From positions 2,880,001-2,944,000 of the forward strand of contig NZ_CP053021.1 of the NCBI RefSeq assembly GCF_013001025.1: a stretch of 64,000 nucleotides of DNA, given 5' to 3'. Every line of letters starts with the position of its first letter. The stretch's first letter is position 1. Positions 8,785 to 18,302 of this stretch are shown here, one piece after another. Source of the DNA: Sphingobium yanoikuyae. Lineage in GTDB: Bacteria; Pseudomonadota; Alphaproteobacteria; Sphingomonadales; Sphingomonadaceae. Under the pieces are notes generated by a model that was not told where the DNA came from, ran no database searches, and worked only from the letters and a program-made list of their open reading frames with translations. Made by a program: the position numbers and the translations under genes.

Positions 8785-9213
8785 ATGAGCAGCAAGATCC
8801 TCTATTCCACCAGCGCGACCGCAACCGGCGGCCGCGACGGCAAGGCCGCAACCACCGATGGCAGCTTCGCCGTGACGCTGGGCACACCCAAGGAACTGGG
8901 CGGCAATGGCCAGGGCAATAATCCCGAACAGCTGTTCGCGTCGGGCTATGCCGCCTGCTTCCTGGGCGCGATGAAGTTCGCCGCCAGCCAGGACAAGGAT
9001 CTGCCCCGCGTGCCCGCCGACGCCAGCGTCACCGCCACGGTCGGCATCGGCCCGCGCAGCGACAAGGGCTTTGGCCTGGACGTCGCGCTGGAAATCAGCC
9101 TGCCGGGCGTCGACAAGGGTGCTGCCGAGGCGCTGGTCGCCGAAGCGGACACGATCTGCCCCTATTCGCACGCCACGCGCGGCAATATCGACGTGCGCCT
9201 GAGCGTCGCCTGA
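8785..9213 (+). CDS. ohr: Ohr organic hydroperoxide resistance protein
   Basis: Thiol-dependent peroxidase of the Ohr/OsmC family (142 aa) that reduces fatty-acid and other organic hydroperoxides, usually with lipoylated partners. The two catalytic cysteines are present: Cys58 in GYAACFLGAM and Cys125 in DTICPYSHAT, the order and context of Ohr rather than OsmC. Start supported by AAAGGA 8 nt upstream. Divergent from ohrR and followed by a strong bidirectional terminator shared with putA. Confidence 0.95.
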   Translation: MSSKILYSTSATATGGRDGKAATTDGSFAVTLGTPKELGGNGQGNNPEQLFASGYAACFLGAMKFAASQDKDLPRVPADASVTATVGIGPRSDKGFGLDVALEISLPGVDKGAAEALVAEADTICPYSHATRGNIDVRLSVA

Positions 9214-9240
9214 CGCCTGGCAATCCGCCACAAAGAAAAA

Positions 9241-9266
9241 GGGCGGCCTTTGCGGGCCGCCCTTTT
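9241..9266. terminator. Bidirectional terminator between ohr and putA
   Basis: GGGCGGCC (9241-9248), 6-nt loop, GGCCGCCC (9255-9262), with an A run before and TTTT after. The symmetry lets it stop both the ohr and the convergent putA transcript. Confidence 0.88.
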
Positions 9267-9271
9267 CATTA

Positions 9272-12200
9272 TCAGCCGATCATCATCAGGCTGGCATTGC
9301 CGCCCGCGGCGGTCGTGTTGATGGAGGTCGACACCTCCTCCAGCAGCCAGTCGAGATGCCAGGCGCGCTCGTCGCCGGGCGCGGCTGCGTGGACGGTGAC
9401 GATCGGCCCATCCAGTTCGGCCACCGCCTGGGTTGCGGCGAGGATCTGGTCGGCGTCGCCCTCCACCAGCATCGCGGCAAAGGGCGCGTCGGGCTGGACG
9501 AGGAAATGGGCGGCGACGCTGGCGGGCAGGCCCTGCGGCAGCGGAGCGCCCTCGATCACGGCGCGATTGCCGGTCGCCAGCACGGCGGCCATCTGCGCGA
9601 GCAGGCCGCGCCGCGTGCCCGGACGCAGCAACAGCAAGCCACGCGGATGCAGCGCATAGAGGTTGGTCTCGCCGACCGGGCCGGGCAACGCCAGTTCGAC
9701 GCCGAGCGCCGACGCATCGCCATAATGGCGCGCGACCGCCGCCGCTTCATGATCGTCCTGCGCTTCCAGCCAGCTGACGAAATCATGGATTGGCGAGGCG
9801 AGATAGCCGACCCGCTCGGCAAAGACAGGCGCGGTGCGGGTCAGGCGGCCAAGATAGAGCGGTCCGCCCGCCTTGGGTCCGGTGCCCGACAGGCCGCGCC
9901 CGCCGAACGGCTGAACCCCAACGATCGCGCCGATGACATTGCGGTTCACATAGATATTGCCGGCCTTCACCCGCGCGGTGACGCGCGCCACCGTCTCGTC
10001 GAGACGGGTGTGCAGGCCGAAGGTCAGGCCATAGCCGGTGGCGTTGATCGCATCGACCAGCGCATCCATCCGCTCGCGGCGGAAGCGGATGACGTGCAGC
10101 ACCGGGCCGAATATCTCGCGGCTGAGGTCCGCGATGCTGTCCAGTTCGATGATGGTCGGCGCGACGAAGGTGCCGTGCGCCGCCTCTTCGGGCAGTTCCT
10201 GCTGCTCGACCTTGCGGCCGAGCGCGCGCATCGACGCGATATGCTGTTCGATGCCCGCCTTCGCCTCGGCGGTGATGACCGGGCCGGTATCGACCGCGAG
10301 CCGATCGGTGCGGCCGATGCGCAATTCCCTGAGCGCGCCCTTCAGCATGGTGAGGGTGCGATCGGCGACATCCTCCTGCAGGCACAATATGCGCAGCGCC
10401 GAGCAGCGCTGGCCGGCGCTGTCGAAGGCGGAGGCGATGACGTCGGCCACCACCTGTTCCGCCAGCGCCGAACTGTCGACGATCATCGCATTCTGGCCGC
10501 CGGTTTCGGCGATCAGCGGGATCGGCTTGCCCGCGGGCGACAGGCGGGTGGCGAGCTGGCGCTGGATCAGCCGGGCGACCTCGGTCGAGCCGGTGAACAT
10601 GACGCCTGCCGTTTCCGGCGCAGCGACCAGCGCGGCGCCGATCCGGCCGTCGCCGGGCAGCAGTTGCAGCGCATCGCCGGGCACGCCGGCTTCATGCAGC
10701 AGGCGCACGGCTTCGGCCGCGATCAGCGGGGTTTCCTCGGCGGGCTTGGCCAGCACCGGATTGCCGGCGACCAGTGCCGCCGCGACCTGTCCGGTGAAGA
10801 TGGCGAGCGGGAAGTTCCACGGGCTGATGCAGACAATCGGCCCCAGCGGCGCCTGATCCGGGCCGAAGGTGCCGCGTGCCTGCGCCGCATAATAGCGCAG
10901 GAAGTCGATCGCCTCGCGCACTTCGGCGATGGCGTTGGGCAGCGACTTGCCCGCTTCGCGCATGATGAGGCCGAGCAGCACCGGCATCCGGTCCTGCATC
11001 GCGTCGGCCGCCCGCTCCAGCAGGACGGCACGATCGGCGACGGCCGTGTTGGGCCAGCAGGCGTTGGCGGCGCGGATCGCAGCGGCACGGGCGTGGTCGG
11101 CGCTCGCTTCCCAGACGGTGCCGACAATGTCGCGATGGTCGGCGGGGTTGCAGACCGGGCGGGCTTCCCCTTCCCCGCCTTCGGGCCCTTCCCCGCCCTC
11201 GGGCGCGGCGGTCCAGGCGATGGTGGCGCTGTGCTGCAGCGCCTGTGTCAGCTTAGCTAGCGCGCCTTCATCGCTGAGGTCGATGCCATCGGAATTTCGG
11301 CGATCGGGATAGAGGCCGGCGGGCGCGGCGATCTGGTCGTGCCGGGCGCCGGGATGCGGCATGGCGCGGACGATCTCGACCGGGTCGGCGATCATCTCCT
11401 CGATCGAGACATCGGGATCGGCGATGCGGTTGACGAAGCTGCTGTTCGCGCCATTTTCCAGCAGGCGGCGGACGAGATAGGCGAGCAATGTCTCATGCGT
11501 GCCGACCGGCGCATAGATGCGGCACGGGCGGTCCAGCTTGTCCTTGCCGACGACCTGTTCATAGAGCGGCTCGCCCATGCCGTGCAGGCACTGGAACTCA
11601 TATTGGCCGATCGCGAAGTCCGGCCCGGCCATCTGGTAGATGGTGGCGAGCGTCTGGGCATTATGGGTCGCGAATTGCGGGAAGACGGCGTCGGGCGCGG
11701 CCAGCAGCTTTTTCGCGCAGGCGACATAGGCGACGTCGGTATGGACCTTGCGGGTATAGACCGGAAAATCGGCGAGGCCATCGACCTGCGCGCGCTTGAT
11801 CTCCGCATCCCAATAGGCGCCCTTGACCAGACGCACCATCATCCGGCGATTGGCGCGACGGGCGAGGTCGATGATCCAGTCGATGACGAAGGGGCAGCGC
11901 TTGCCATAGCCCTGGACGACGAAGCCCAGGCCATCCCAGCCGGCAAGGTCGGGATCAAGCGCCAGGCTTTCGAGCAGGTCGAGCGAGAGTTCGAGGCGAT
12001 CCGCCTCCTCCGCGTCGATGTTGAGGCCGATGTCGTAGCGCTTCGACAGCAGCGCGAGTTGCTTAACCGCCGGCAGCAATTCGCCCATCACCCGGTCGGC
12101 CTGCGCGCGAACGTAGCGCGGATGGAGCGCCGACAGCTTGATCGAGATGCCGGGGCCGGCATAGATGCCGCGCCCGGCCGACGCCTTGCCGATGGCGTGG

Positions 12201-12898
12201 ATCGCCTTTTCATAATCGGCATAATAGCGTGCGGCGTCGGCGGCGGTGGTCGCCGCCTCGCCCAGCATGTCATAGCTGTAGGCGAAGCCCTTGGCCTCCA
12301 GTTCCTTGGCGCGCTTGACCGCTTCCTTGATCGTCTCGCCGGTGACAAACTGTTCGCCCATCATCCGCATGGCGAGATCGACGCCGCGCCGGATCACCGG
12401 CTCGCCGGCGCGGGCGACCAGACGGGCGAGCGCCGCCGCCAGGCCGCGATCGTCGACGCTGCCGACCAGCTTGCCGGTGACGACCAGGCCCCAGGTCGCG
12501 GCATTGACGAACAAAGACTTGCCGCCGCCCAGATGCGAACTCCAGTCGCCGTCGGCGATCTTGTCGCGAATGAGGGCGTCGCGCGTGTCGTTGTCGGGAA
12601 TGCGCAGCAGCGCTTCGGCAAGGCACATCAGCGCCACGCCCTCCTGACTGGAGAGCGAATATTCCTGGACCAGCCCTTCGACCCCGGTGCCCTTGTGATT
12701 GGCGCGCAGGGTGGTGACCAGATGGCGCGCCGTGTCCGCCACGGCGGCGCGGGTGGCGCCGGGCAGGGTCGCCGCGTCGAGCAGCGGGGCAAGGCATTCA
12801 GCCTCGTCGCGGCGATAGGCGGCGGTGATCGCCCGGCGCAGCGGCGACTGGTCGCGGATGGCGGGGGCGAAGGCGGCAAAGGGATGCTGGTCGGTCAT
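9272..12898 (-). CDS. putA: PutA bifunctional proline dehydrogenase / glutamate semialdehyde dehydrogenase
   Basis: Oxidizes proline to glutamate in two coupled steps at FAD and NAD sites. The 1208-aa protein starts directly with the PutA arm region and has no N-terminal ribbon-helix-helix, so unlike E. coli PutA it should not be its own repressor. The proline dehydrogenase barrel spans about residues 200-500, with LVKGAYWDAEIKRAQ near 360. The aldehyde dehydrogenase domain (about 590-1050) shows ISPWNFPLAIFTGQVAAAL, MFTGSTEVARLIQ, the general base Glu in IAETGGQNAMIVDSSAL (about 799) and nucleophile Cys in SAGQRCSALR (about 832). About 150 residues beyond form the C-terminal domain of long PutAs. 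Divergent from an Lrp-family gene, the usual alphaproteobacterial PutR arrangement. Confidence 0.96.
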   Translation of the reverse strand: MTDQHPFAAFAPAIRDQSPLRRAITAAYRRDEAECLAPLLDAATLPGATRAAVADTARHLVTTLRANHKGTGVEGLVQEYSLSSQEGVALMCLAEALLRIPDNDTRDALIRDKIADGDWSSHLGGGKSLFVNAATWGLVVTGKLVGSVDDRGLAAALARLVARAGEPVIRRGVDLAMRMMGEQFVTGETIKEAVKRAKELEAKGFAYSYDMLGEAATTAADAARYYADYEKAIHAIGKASAGRGIYAGPGISIKLSALHPRYVRAQADRVMGELLPAVKQLALLSKRYDIGLNIDAEEADRLELSLDLLESLALDPDLAGWDGLGFVVQGYGKRCPFVIDWIIDLARRANRRMMVRLVKGAYWDAEIKRAQVDGLADFPVYTRKVHTDVAYVACAKKLLAAPDAVFPQFATHNAQTLATIYQMAGPDFAIGQYEFQCLHGMGEPLYEQVVGKDKLDRPCRIYAPVGTHETLLAYLVRRLLENGANSSFVNRIADPDVSIEEMIADPVEIVRAMPHPGARHDQIAAPAGLYPDRRNSDGIDLSDEGALAKLTQALQHSATIAWTAAPEGGEGPEGGEGEARPVCNPADHRDIVGTVWEASADHARAAAIRAANACWPNTAVADRAVLLERAADAMQDRMPVLLGLIMREAGKSLPNAIAEVREAIDFLRYYAAQARGTFGPDQAPLGPIVCISPWNFPLAIFTGQVAAALVAGNPVLAKPAEETPLIAAEAVRLLHEAGVPGDALQLLPGDGRIGAALVAAPETAGVMFTGSTEVARLIQRQLATRLSPAGKPIPLIAETGGQNAMIVDSSALAEQVVADVIASAFDSAGQRCSALRILCLQEDVADRTLTMLKGALRELRIGRTDRLAVDTGPVITAEAKAGIEQHIASMRALGRKVEQQELPEEAAHGTFVAPTIIELDSIADLSREIFGPVLHVIRFRRERMDALVDAINATGYGLTFGLHTRLDETVARVTARVKAGNIYVNRNVIGAIVGVQPFGGRGLSGTGPKAGGPLYLGRLTRTAPVFAERVGYLASPIHDFVSWLEAQDDHEAAAVARHYGDASALGVELALPGPVGETNLYALHPRGLLLLRPGTRRGLLAQMAAVLATGNRAVIEGAPLPQGLPASVAAHFLVQPDAPFAAMLVEGDADQILAATQAVAELDGPIVTVHAAAPGDERAWHLDWLLEEVSTSINTTAAGGNASLMMIG

Positions 12899-12920
12899 GC
12901 GACCAGAATATCCGATTGGC

Positions 12921-12945
12921 GCATTTCATTCCGTCTTATGAATGC
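12921..12945. promoter_or_regulatory. Possible PutR (Lrp-type) binding site
   Basis: In the 98-bp AT-rich gap between putA and its divergent regulator, GCATTTCAT (12921-12929) and ATGAATGC (12938-12945) form an imperfect inverted repeat (GCATT-CAT arms, one extra T). Lrp sites are degenerate, so this is only a candidate. Confidence 0.35.
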
Positions 12946-12996
12946 CCCGATAAATGTCAAAGTGACTTATTAATGGCAGCATGATAGGCAAATTGC

Positions 12997-13482
12997 ATGA
13001 GCAACAAGCCCGCTATGGTCGAAATGGATGAGTTCGACCGGCGTATCATCGCCGCGCTGGTCGAGGATGGCCGCATGACCGTGACCGATCTGGCCGCCAG
13101 CGTCGGCCTGTCCAAGACACCCTGCCAGGTGCGGTTGAAGCGATTGCAGGAGAGCGGCGTCATTCGCGGTTTTCGCGCGATCGTCGATCCGGCCAAGCTG
13201 GGGATGGACCATGTCGCCTTTACCGAGGTGAAGCTGAGCGACACGCGGGAGAGCGCGTTGCGGGAGTTCAATGCGGCGGTGCGGCGCATCCCGGAGGTCG
13301 AAGAATGCCATATGCTGGCGAGCAATTTCGACTATCTGCTGAAGGTCCGCACGTCCGACATTCGCCGCTATCGCATGGTGCTGGGCGAGAAGATTTCCGC
13401 CCTGCCCCACGTCGCCAGCACATCGACCTTCGTGGCAATGGAGACGGTGCTGGAATCCGGCAGCAAGCGGCCGCGCCGTTAA
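12997..13482 (+). CDS. putR: Lrp/AsnC-family regulator, probable PutR
   Basis: Transcriptional regulator of 161 aa with an N-terminal AsnC-type winged helix (MDEFDRRIIAALVEDGRMT, recognition helix near VGLSKTPCQVRLKRL) and a C-terminal RAM/ligand domain (about 70-150, IPEVEECHMLASNFDYLLKV). In alphaproteobacteria a divergent Lrp homologue activates putA when proline is present; the head-to-head arrangement with a putA lacking its own DNA-binding domain supports that role. The starting ATG follows an AT-rich promoter region without a strong Shine-Dalgarno; the ATG at codon 7 is an alternative. Confidence 0.88.
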   Translation: MSNKPAMVEMDEFDRRIIAALVEDGRMTVTDLAASVGLSKTPCQVRLKRLQESGVIRGFRAIVDPAKLGMDHVAFTEVKLSDTRESALREFNAAVRRIPEVEECHMLASNFDYLLKVRTSDIRRYRMVLGEKISALPHVASTSTFVAMETVLESGSKRPRR

Positions 13483-13682
13483 CGCGGGACCGAAGGCCCT
13501 TCTATCCGGATGCCGCGCCGCTGAAGCTCGGCCCGCGCCGCCTTCTGATGCGGGGTCAGGCGCTGATAGTCGGTGGTCGAACGCCAGATCTCCAGCACGT
13601 CCTGATCGCTGCGGATAGCAACATCCGCCTCTGCATTGGCATAGTCCTGCAGACGATATTTCCTCGGCGCTTTTTCGATCAC
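13479..13682 (-). CDS. Small hypothetical protein (67 aa)
   Basis: Charged 67-aa ORF ending inside the last codon of the Lrp-type gene (4-bp convergent overlap). It reads like a folded small protein: MIEKAPRKYRLQDYANAEAD, then a WRSTTDYQRLTPHQKAARAE segment. AAGGGA lies about 10 nt before the ATG. No domain recognised. It could be spurious, but composition and the ribosome site favour a real gene. Confidence 0.5.
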   Translation of the reverse strand: MIEKAPRKYRLQDYANAEADVAIRSDQDVLEIWRSTTDYQRLTPHQKAARAELQRRGIRIEGPSVPR

Positions 13683-13758
13683 CCGTCATCCCTTTCGCGG
13701 GAGACGTAGCGGATTTTACGTAAAATCCGCGTGATCGGGATCACGCGGTTAAGGCATG

Positions 13759-15000
13759 TTAATCAAACAGGGCCAGCGGCACGGCATCGCCCATGGCGCG
13801 ATAGCCGGCCGGATTGGGATGGAGCGCGTCACCGCCATCATAAGCGGGCAGCAGCCGGTCGGGCCGCGCAGGATCGCGGGTGGCACGGTCGAAATCGACC
13901 AGCCCGTCGAAATGGCCCGGCGTGCGTATCCAGGCATTGACCGCCTGCCGGTCCGCCTCATTCTGGGCATCGGCATGATAATAATCATTGCCGACAAAGG
14001 GCATGATGGTGGCGCCAATCACCTTGATCCCGCGCGCATGGGCGCGGGCGATGATCTGGCGATAGGCGCCGATGATGCGGGCGACATGGGCCTTGTGATC
14101 CTCGACACTGACGGGGGCATCGCGAGTGAGGGTGCCAAGATCATTGACCCCTTCCAGCAGGACCAGATGCGTGACGCCGGGCTGGGCCAGCACATCGCGG
14201 TCGAGCCGGGCCAGCGCATTGGGGCCAAGCCCGTCGTTCAGCAGCCGGTTGCCGCCGATCCCCTGATTGACGACGGCGATGTCGCGGCGCTTGGGGTCCG
14301 CCTGCAACCGCTGGGCAAGCCGGTCGGTCCAGCGATCATTGCCGTTGGTGGTCGATCCCTTGCCATCGGTGATGGAGTCGCCGAGCGCCACAACCAGCCG
14401 TGCGGGCGCGCAGCGCTCGACCTCCAGCGCGGCGAGATTGAACCAATGGTCGAACGAGGCGGCGCCCGCCATCGCCGTGTCGGTCAGGTGATCGCCGGGC
14501 ATATGCCAGGAAGTGGCGCGCGAGCCGGGATGCGAAGTCTGTTCCGGTTCGCCCTGATAGCGGATGGTGACGGCGATCGTGTCAAGCGCGGCGACCGGCA
14601 GCGATACCGGGTCGGACAGATAATCGGCACCGGCGGGCACGATCAGGTCCGGGCTGCCATCGAAGCGCAGCGAAATGAGCGTGCCGGGATCGATCGCCGG
14701 CGATGTGCTGGCAGGGGCGCGGGCGATGCTGACGCCGGCGATATGGAGCGGCGCGGTGCCGGCGAGGTTGGAGATGCGCACCCGCACCCGGTCGCCGGCG
14801 ATCGAGGGGCGGACGATCTGGCGCAGCGACTGGTCCTTGAGCGTGCCGGCGGGTAGCGCAGCGTCGCCGGTCGGGCGGAATTGCGAGGAGGCCCAGCCCG
14901 ACACCCAGGTCGGCGTGCAGGTCTTTGCCGTGACGGGCTGGGACAGCAGCAGGGACAGCAGCAGGGACAGCGGCAGGCTGGCGAGCAAGGGACGGATCAT
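13759..15000 (-). CDS. Secreted SGNH/GDSL hydrolase
   Basis: Extracytoplasmic esterase-type enzyme (413 aa). The start at 15000 has AAAGGAAG upstream and gives a clean signal peptide (MIRPLLASLPLSLLLSLLLS, cleavage after about residue 25). An N-terminal beta-rich domain (about 30-190) precedes the SGNH fold: block I LVVALGDSITDGKGS, block II Gly in NQGIGGNRLL, block III GVNDLG, and block V DALHPNPAGYRAMG with the catalytic Asp and His. The lineage includes carbohydrate and sialate esterases; lying next to the xylan locus it might remove acetyl groups from xylan, but that is inference from context. The signal peptide contains a short tandem DNA repeat. Confidence 0.88.
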   Translation of the reverse strand: MIRPLLASLPLSLLLSLLLSQPVTAKTCTPTWVSGWASSQFRPTGDAALPAGTLKDQSLRQIVRPSIAGDRVRVRISNLAGTAPLHIAGVSIARAPASTSPAIDPGTLISLRFDGSPDLIVPAGADYLSDPVSLPVAALDTIAVTIRYQGEPEQTSHPGSRATSWHMPGDHLTDTAMAGAASFDHWFNLAALEVERCAPARLVVALGDSITDGKGSTTNGNDRWTDRLAQRLQADPKRRDIAVVNQGIGGNRLLNDGLGPNALARLDRDVLAQPGVTHLVLLEGVNDLGTLTRDAPVSVEDHKAHVARIIGAYRQIIARAHARGIKVIGATIMPFVGNDYYHADAQNEADRQAVNAWIRTPGHFDGLVDFDRATRDPARPDRLLPAYDGGDALHPNPAGYRAMGDAVPLALFD

Positions 15001-15345
15001 CGGCTTCCTTTCGGTCGGGGATGGCGGGCGGCGCGTCCCCAAAATGGGCATATGAGGATCACGGTATCGAAGTTCACAGTGTCGTGCGGCAGGCGTTGAC
15101 GCATTTCCGCGCCTTTCCGGGCCGGCCGCGACCTGCAACGCGCCGGTGACGCGACACCTGGGTCACCGCCACGCCCCAGTGACGCGCCCATGAGGCAACA
15201 GGGACGCGACGACCGGGTCACGACAAGGTCATGGCAAAGGCGTCCGCGAAGACGGGTTCATGGCCAAGGGTAGACCAAATATCCTCCAACATTGGAAGGC
15301 CCCTGCCCTATGCCAAGCCGCGGTCCCAACGACTTCCAAGAAAAA
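15001..15345. other. Intergenic region upstream of the SGNH hydrolase gene
   Basis: No convincing gene. The stretch contains repeated GTGACGCG and GGGTCAC elements, including the inverted pair GGTGAC (15145-15150) / GTCACC (15162-15167). It holds the promoter of the SGNH hydrolase gene and, at its right edge, the terminator of the TonB receptor gene. Confidence 0.5.
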
Positions 15346-15367
15346 GGGCCGGCGTTGCCGCCGGCCC
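15346..15367 (-). terminator. Terminator of the TonB receptor gene
   Basis: GGGCCGGCG (15346-15354), loop TTGC, CGCCGGCCC (15359-15367); on the minus strand the hairpin is followed by a T run (AAAAA at 15341-15345 on the plus strand). It lies 25 bp past the receptor stop codon. Confidence 0.88.
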
Positions 15368-15391
15368 TGTCAGTGCATCCCTGGGGGAGGA

Positions 15392-18256
15392 TCAGAAGTT
15401 GGCCCGGATACCGGCCAGCACGGTGCGACCGGGATAATAGACCGAATAGGCGGCGTTCGAATATTCGAAGGTGGTGCGGATCGGCTCGTCCGTGATGTTC
15501 AGCACATCGAGCGTCAGGCGCAGCGCCTTGTTGAAGAAGGGCAGCTGATAGCCGGCCGACATGTCGAGCTGGCCACGGGCGTCGGACTTGAGGTCGGCGC
15601 CGTTGATGCCGTTCTGCGGACCGTTCACGGCGATCGCCTCGTCATTCCAGACATAGTTCACGCTGACCGACAGACCGCCATTTTCATAGAAGCCCTGCAG
15701 GTTGTAGCTCCAGGGCGACACGCCGGTCGCGACCAGACCCGAGGAGGAGGACTGCTTCAGGTAAGTGCCGTTGGCCGAGAAGCCGAGGCCCTTCACCAGG
15801 AAGTCGAGCGGCTGCACCCAGGTCGCTTCGATACCCTTGATCTTGAGATCGCGCAGGTTGACCGGACGGTTCACGGTGATCGGCAGCTGAGCGACCGGGA
15901 TGCCGGTCTGGAGCGACCGGTCGTTGAGGGCGTTCTGCTGCGTCGAGATCAGGCTGTCGAACGGAATGTTGAGCGACCCGAAGGCAACCTGTTCGGAGGT
16001 GGTGACGGTGAAGCCCTGGATATTCTTCATGAACAGCGACACGCCGACATAACCGATGCCGCCGGTGTAGATTTCGCCGCCCAGGTCATAATTGTCCGAG
16101 GTGTAGGGCTTGAGGTTCGGATTGCCCGCCGTGGCAGTCAGCGCCGAAGGATCGGAGAAGGTGATGCCCGGCAGGATCGCGCCGGCATCCGGGCGGGTCA
16201 TCGTCCGCGAGGCCGACGCACGCAGCTTCACATTGTCGGCGACATCATAGGTCAGATTGATCGACGGCAGGAAATTCTCGTAGGTCGAGGACGAGGTGAT
16301 GTCGACGATCTCCGTGCCGACCTGGCTCGGTCCGACGACCAGCTGGTCGGTGTGGGCGTAGCGCATGCCGGTGTTGATGTGCAGGTCGCGGCCGGCAATG
16401 GTCGTGACGCCGTTCAGTTCGAAATAGGCACCCCAGACCTTTTCATCCATGTCGCCGGTCGCGCCGCCGGTGACGGCCCCGCGTGCTTCGGGCGCGCTGT
16501 CGCGATAGCTGGCATAGTTGGTGGCCTGCTTGAGCGCATCGAAGTCCGGCACGATGAAGCCGGCGGTCGAGGAACTGCGCAGATACTGAGCGATGGCGCT
16601 GGTCGGCACGGTGCCGGTGGCGCCGGTGCAGCCAGTGCCGCAGACCGACAGCTGATAGGCGGTGCTGTTGTCATAGGCGCGGATCGAACGGGTCGCCTGA
16701 TCATAGGCGCCGCCGACCTTCACGTTGAACATGTCATCGCCATAGGTCACGTCGAGATGCGCGCCCTTGGTCTCGGTCTTGCGACGGACCAGCTGGATAT
16801 TCTGGCGATACCATTGCCAGCTGCCGTTGTTCGGATCGTTGAGGTCGAGATTGCTGGTGATCGACGGATAGTCGCCACCGGTATTGTCATAATAGGTTTC
16901 GACGCCCGACTGCGGCGTGGTCTGGAACGCCCAGGTCGGCTGTTCGCGGAAGAAGCGGCTCTTCGACCAGTTGGCGCTGAGGTCGACCTTCAGATCCTCG
17001 GTCGGCTGCCAGCTGACGCTCGGGTTGACGTTCCAGAATTTGGTCGTCTGCTTGAACAGGCTGGCTTCGAGGAAATAGGAGGAGTTGGCGAAGGTGCCGC
17101 TGGTGACGACGCCATTGTCATCGACGGTCAGGTCGATCGGCACCATGCCACCAGTCGACTGGGCGCTGGTGCCCGGCCCCGAGTTGCGGACCTGCCAATT
17201 CATGTTGACCTTGCTGTAATCACGCTTGGACTTGGCCCAGATGCCGTCCAGGGCGAAATGCAGCTCGTCCGACGGGCGCCATTCGAGCGAGGCCAGCGCC
17301 GAGATGCGCGAGCGATCGCCTTCGGTCAGGCTCTTGCGGCCGAGACGCGGGATCAGCGCGGTGCTGAGCTGGTCGCGGGTCAGGCCAGAAGTGGCGACGA
17401 CATCGACCGGCTGGCCGGCGACCAGGCCATGGCCGGTATTGTTGGGAACGACCGAGGCCCAGGAGAAATTATTGCCGCCGGCGTCGCCGGTGCCGAGATT
17501 ACCGTCGGTCCAGCCGACCGATTCAAAGCCATCTACGCGGGTCTTGGTCTTCACGCCGGCAACGCCGACGAGGATGCCGAACGTGTCAGTGGTGTGGCTG
17601 GCGACGATCGCGCCGCGCGGGCTGAACTTGTCGTTATTGTCGGTATATTGGCCCTGCGCCACGACGGTGACATGGGTGCCTTCCTTGTCGAAGGGACGGG
17701 CATTGCGCAGGTTGACGGTGCCGGCGATGCCGCCTTCAAGCGTCGAGGGCGACGGGCTCTTGGCGAGGTCGAGGCGGGTGAAGAGTTCCGACGGGAAGAA
17801 GTCGAGATCGACTTCGCGGTTGGCGCTGCCGCCGTTGGTGCCGCCATCCGATGCAACCTGAAGCTGCGAACCGTTGAGCAGCACGCGGGTGAAGCTGGGG
17901 CCAAGGCCGCGGATCGCGACCTGGGTGCCTTCACCGTTGATGTCGCGGTTGAGGCGCACGCCGGGCATGCGGTTCAGCGTTTCAGCGAGGTTGGTGGCGG
18001 GCAGCTTGCCGATATCTTCCGCGAAGATCGAGTCGCCAAACGCAACCGCATTCTTCTTGGCGTTGGTGGCGCTTTCCAGCGAGGCGCGGATACCGGTGAC
18101 GACGATGTCGGCGGTTTCGCTGTCCTGCGGCGCGGCGGCGGTTTCGGCCGGTGCAGCAGCATCCTGCGCAGCGGCGGCCTGGGCCAGGCCCAGCGCACCG
18201 AAGGCGGATGCGGCGAACAGGGCCGCACGGATATTATGGTGGCGTGAAACGTTCAT
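15392..18256 (-). CDS. TonB-dependent receptor, probable xylo-oligosaccharide transporter
   Basis: Outer-membrane active transporter of 954 aa. Signal peptide (residues 1-30, ending AQAAAAQ), a TonB-box-like ETADIVVTGIRASL (about 47-60), a plug domain (about 60-190, with LPATNLAETLNRMPGV and IRGLGPSFTRVLLNG), and a 22-strand barrel ending in the YYPGRTVLAGIRANF C-terminus with terminal Phe. The plug style matches the Xanthomonas/Caulobacter carbohydrate receptor group. It stands beside GH2, GH3 and GH67 genes and carries the same 14-bp operator as the xylose operon, so uptake of xylan fragments is the best inference. GGAGAGG precedes the ATG. It has its own promoter rather than depending on the upstream GH2 gene. 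Confidence 0.92.
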   Translation of the reverse strand: MNVSRHHNIRAALFAASAFGALGLAQAAAAQDAAAPAETAAAPQDSETADIVVTGIRASLESATNAKKNAVAFGDSIFAEDIGKLPATNLAETLNRMPGVRLNRDINGEGTQVAIRGLGPSFTRVLLNGSQLQVASDGGTNGGSANREVDLDFFPSELFTRLDLAKSPSPSTLEGGIAGTVNLRNARPFDKEGTHVTVVAQGQYTDNNDKFSPRGAIVASHTTDTFGILVGVAGVKTKTRVDGFESVGWTDGNLGTGDAGGNNFSWASVVPNNTGHGLVAGQPVDVVATSGLTRDQLSTALIPRLGRKSLTEGDRSRISALASLEWRPSDELHFALDGIWAKSKRDYSKVNMNWQVRNSGPGTSAQSTGGMVPIDLTVDDNGVVTSGTFANSSYFLEASLFKQTTKFWNVNPSVSWQPTEDLKVDLSANWSKSRFFREQPTWAFQTTPQSGVETYYDNTGGDYPSITSNLDLNDPNNGSWQWYRQNIQLVRRKTETKGAHLDVTYGDDMFNVKVGGAYDQATRSIRAYDNSTAYQLSVCGTGCTGATGTVPTSAIAQYLRSSSTAGFIVPDFDALKQATNYASYRDSAPEARGAVTGGATGDMDEKVWGAYFELNGVTTIAGRDLHINTGMRYAHTDQLVVGPSQVGTEIVDITSSSTYENFLPSINLTYDVADNVKLRASASRTMTRPDAGAILPGITFSDPSALTATAGNPNLKPYTSDNYDLGGEIYTGGIGYVGVSLFMKNIQGFTVTTSEQVAFGSLNIPFDSLISTQQNALNDRSLQTGIPVAQLPITVNRPVNLRDLKIKGIEATWVQPLDFLVKGLGFSANGTYLKQSSSSGLVATGVSPWSYNLQGFYENGGLSVSVNYVWNDEAIAVNGPQNGINGADLKSDARGQLDMSAGYQLPFFNKALRLTLDVLNITDEPIRTTFEYSNAAYSVYYPGRTVLAGIRANF

Positions 18257-18302
18257 ACAACCTCTCCCCGAGCGCTGCCCCCGACTATCCGGTGGGCGTA
18301 TC

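Noticed and set aside
11339..12973. Plus-strand frame of 544 codons opposite putA
   Set aside because: Antisense to the proline dehydrogenase domain with no recognisable motif.
15260..18247. Plus-strand open frame of about 995 codons
   Set aside because: Antisense shadow of the TonB receptor gene; no domain, skewed composition (VGR/GDR-rich) and no ribosome site.
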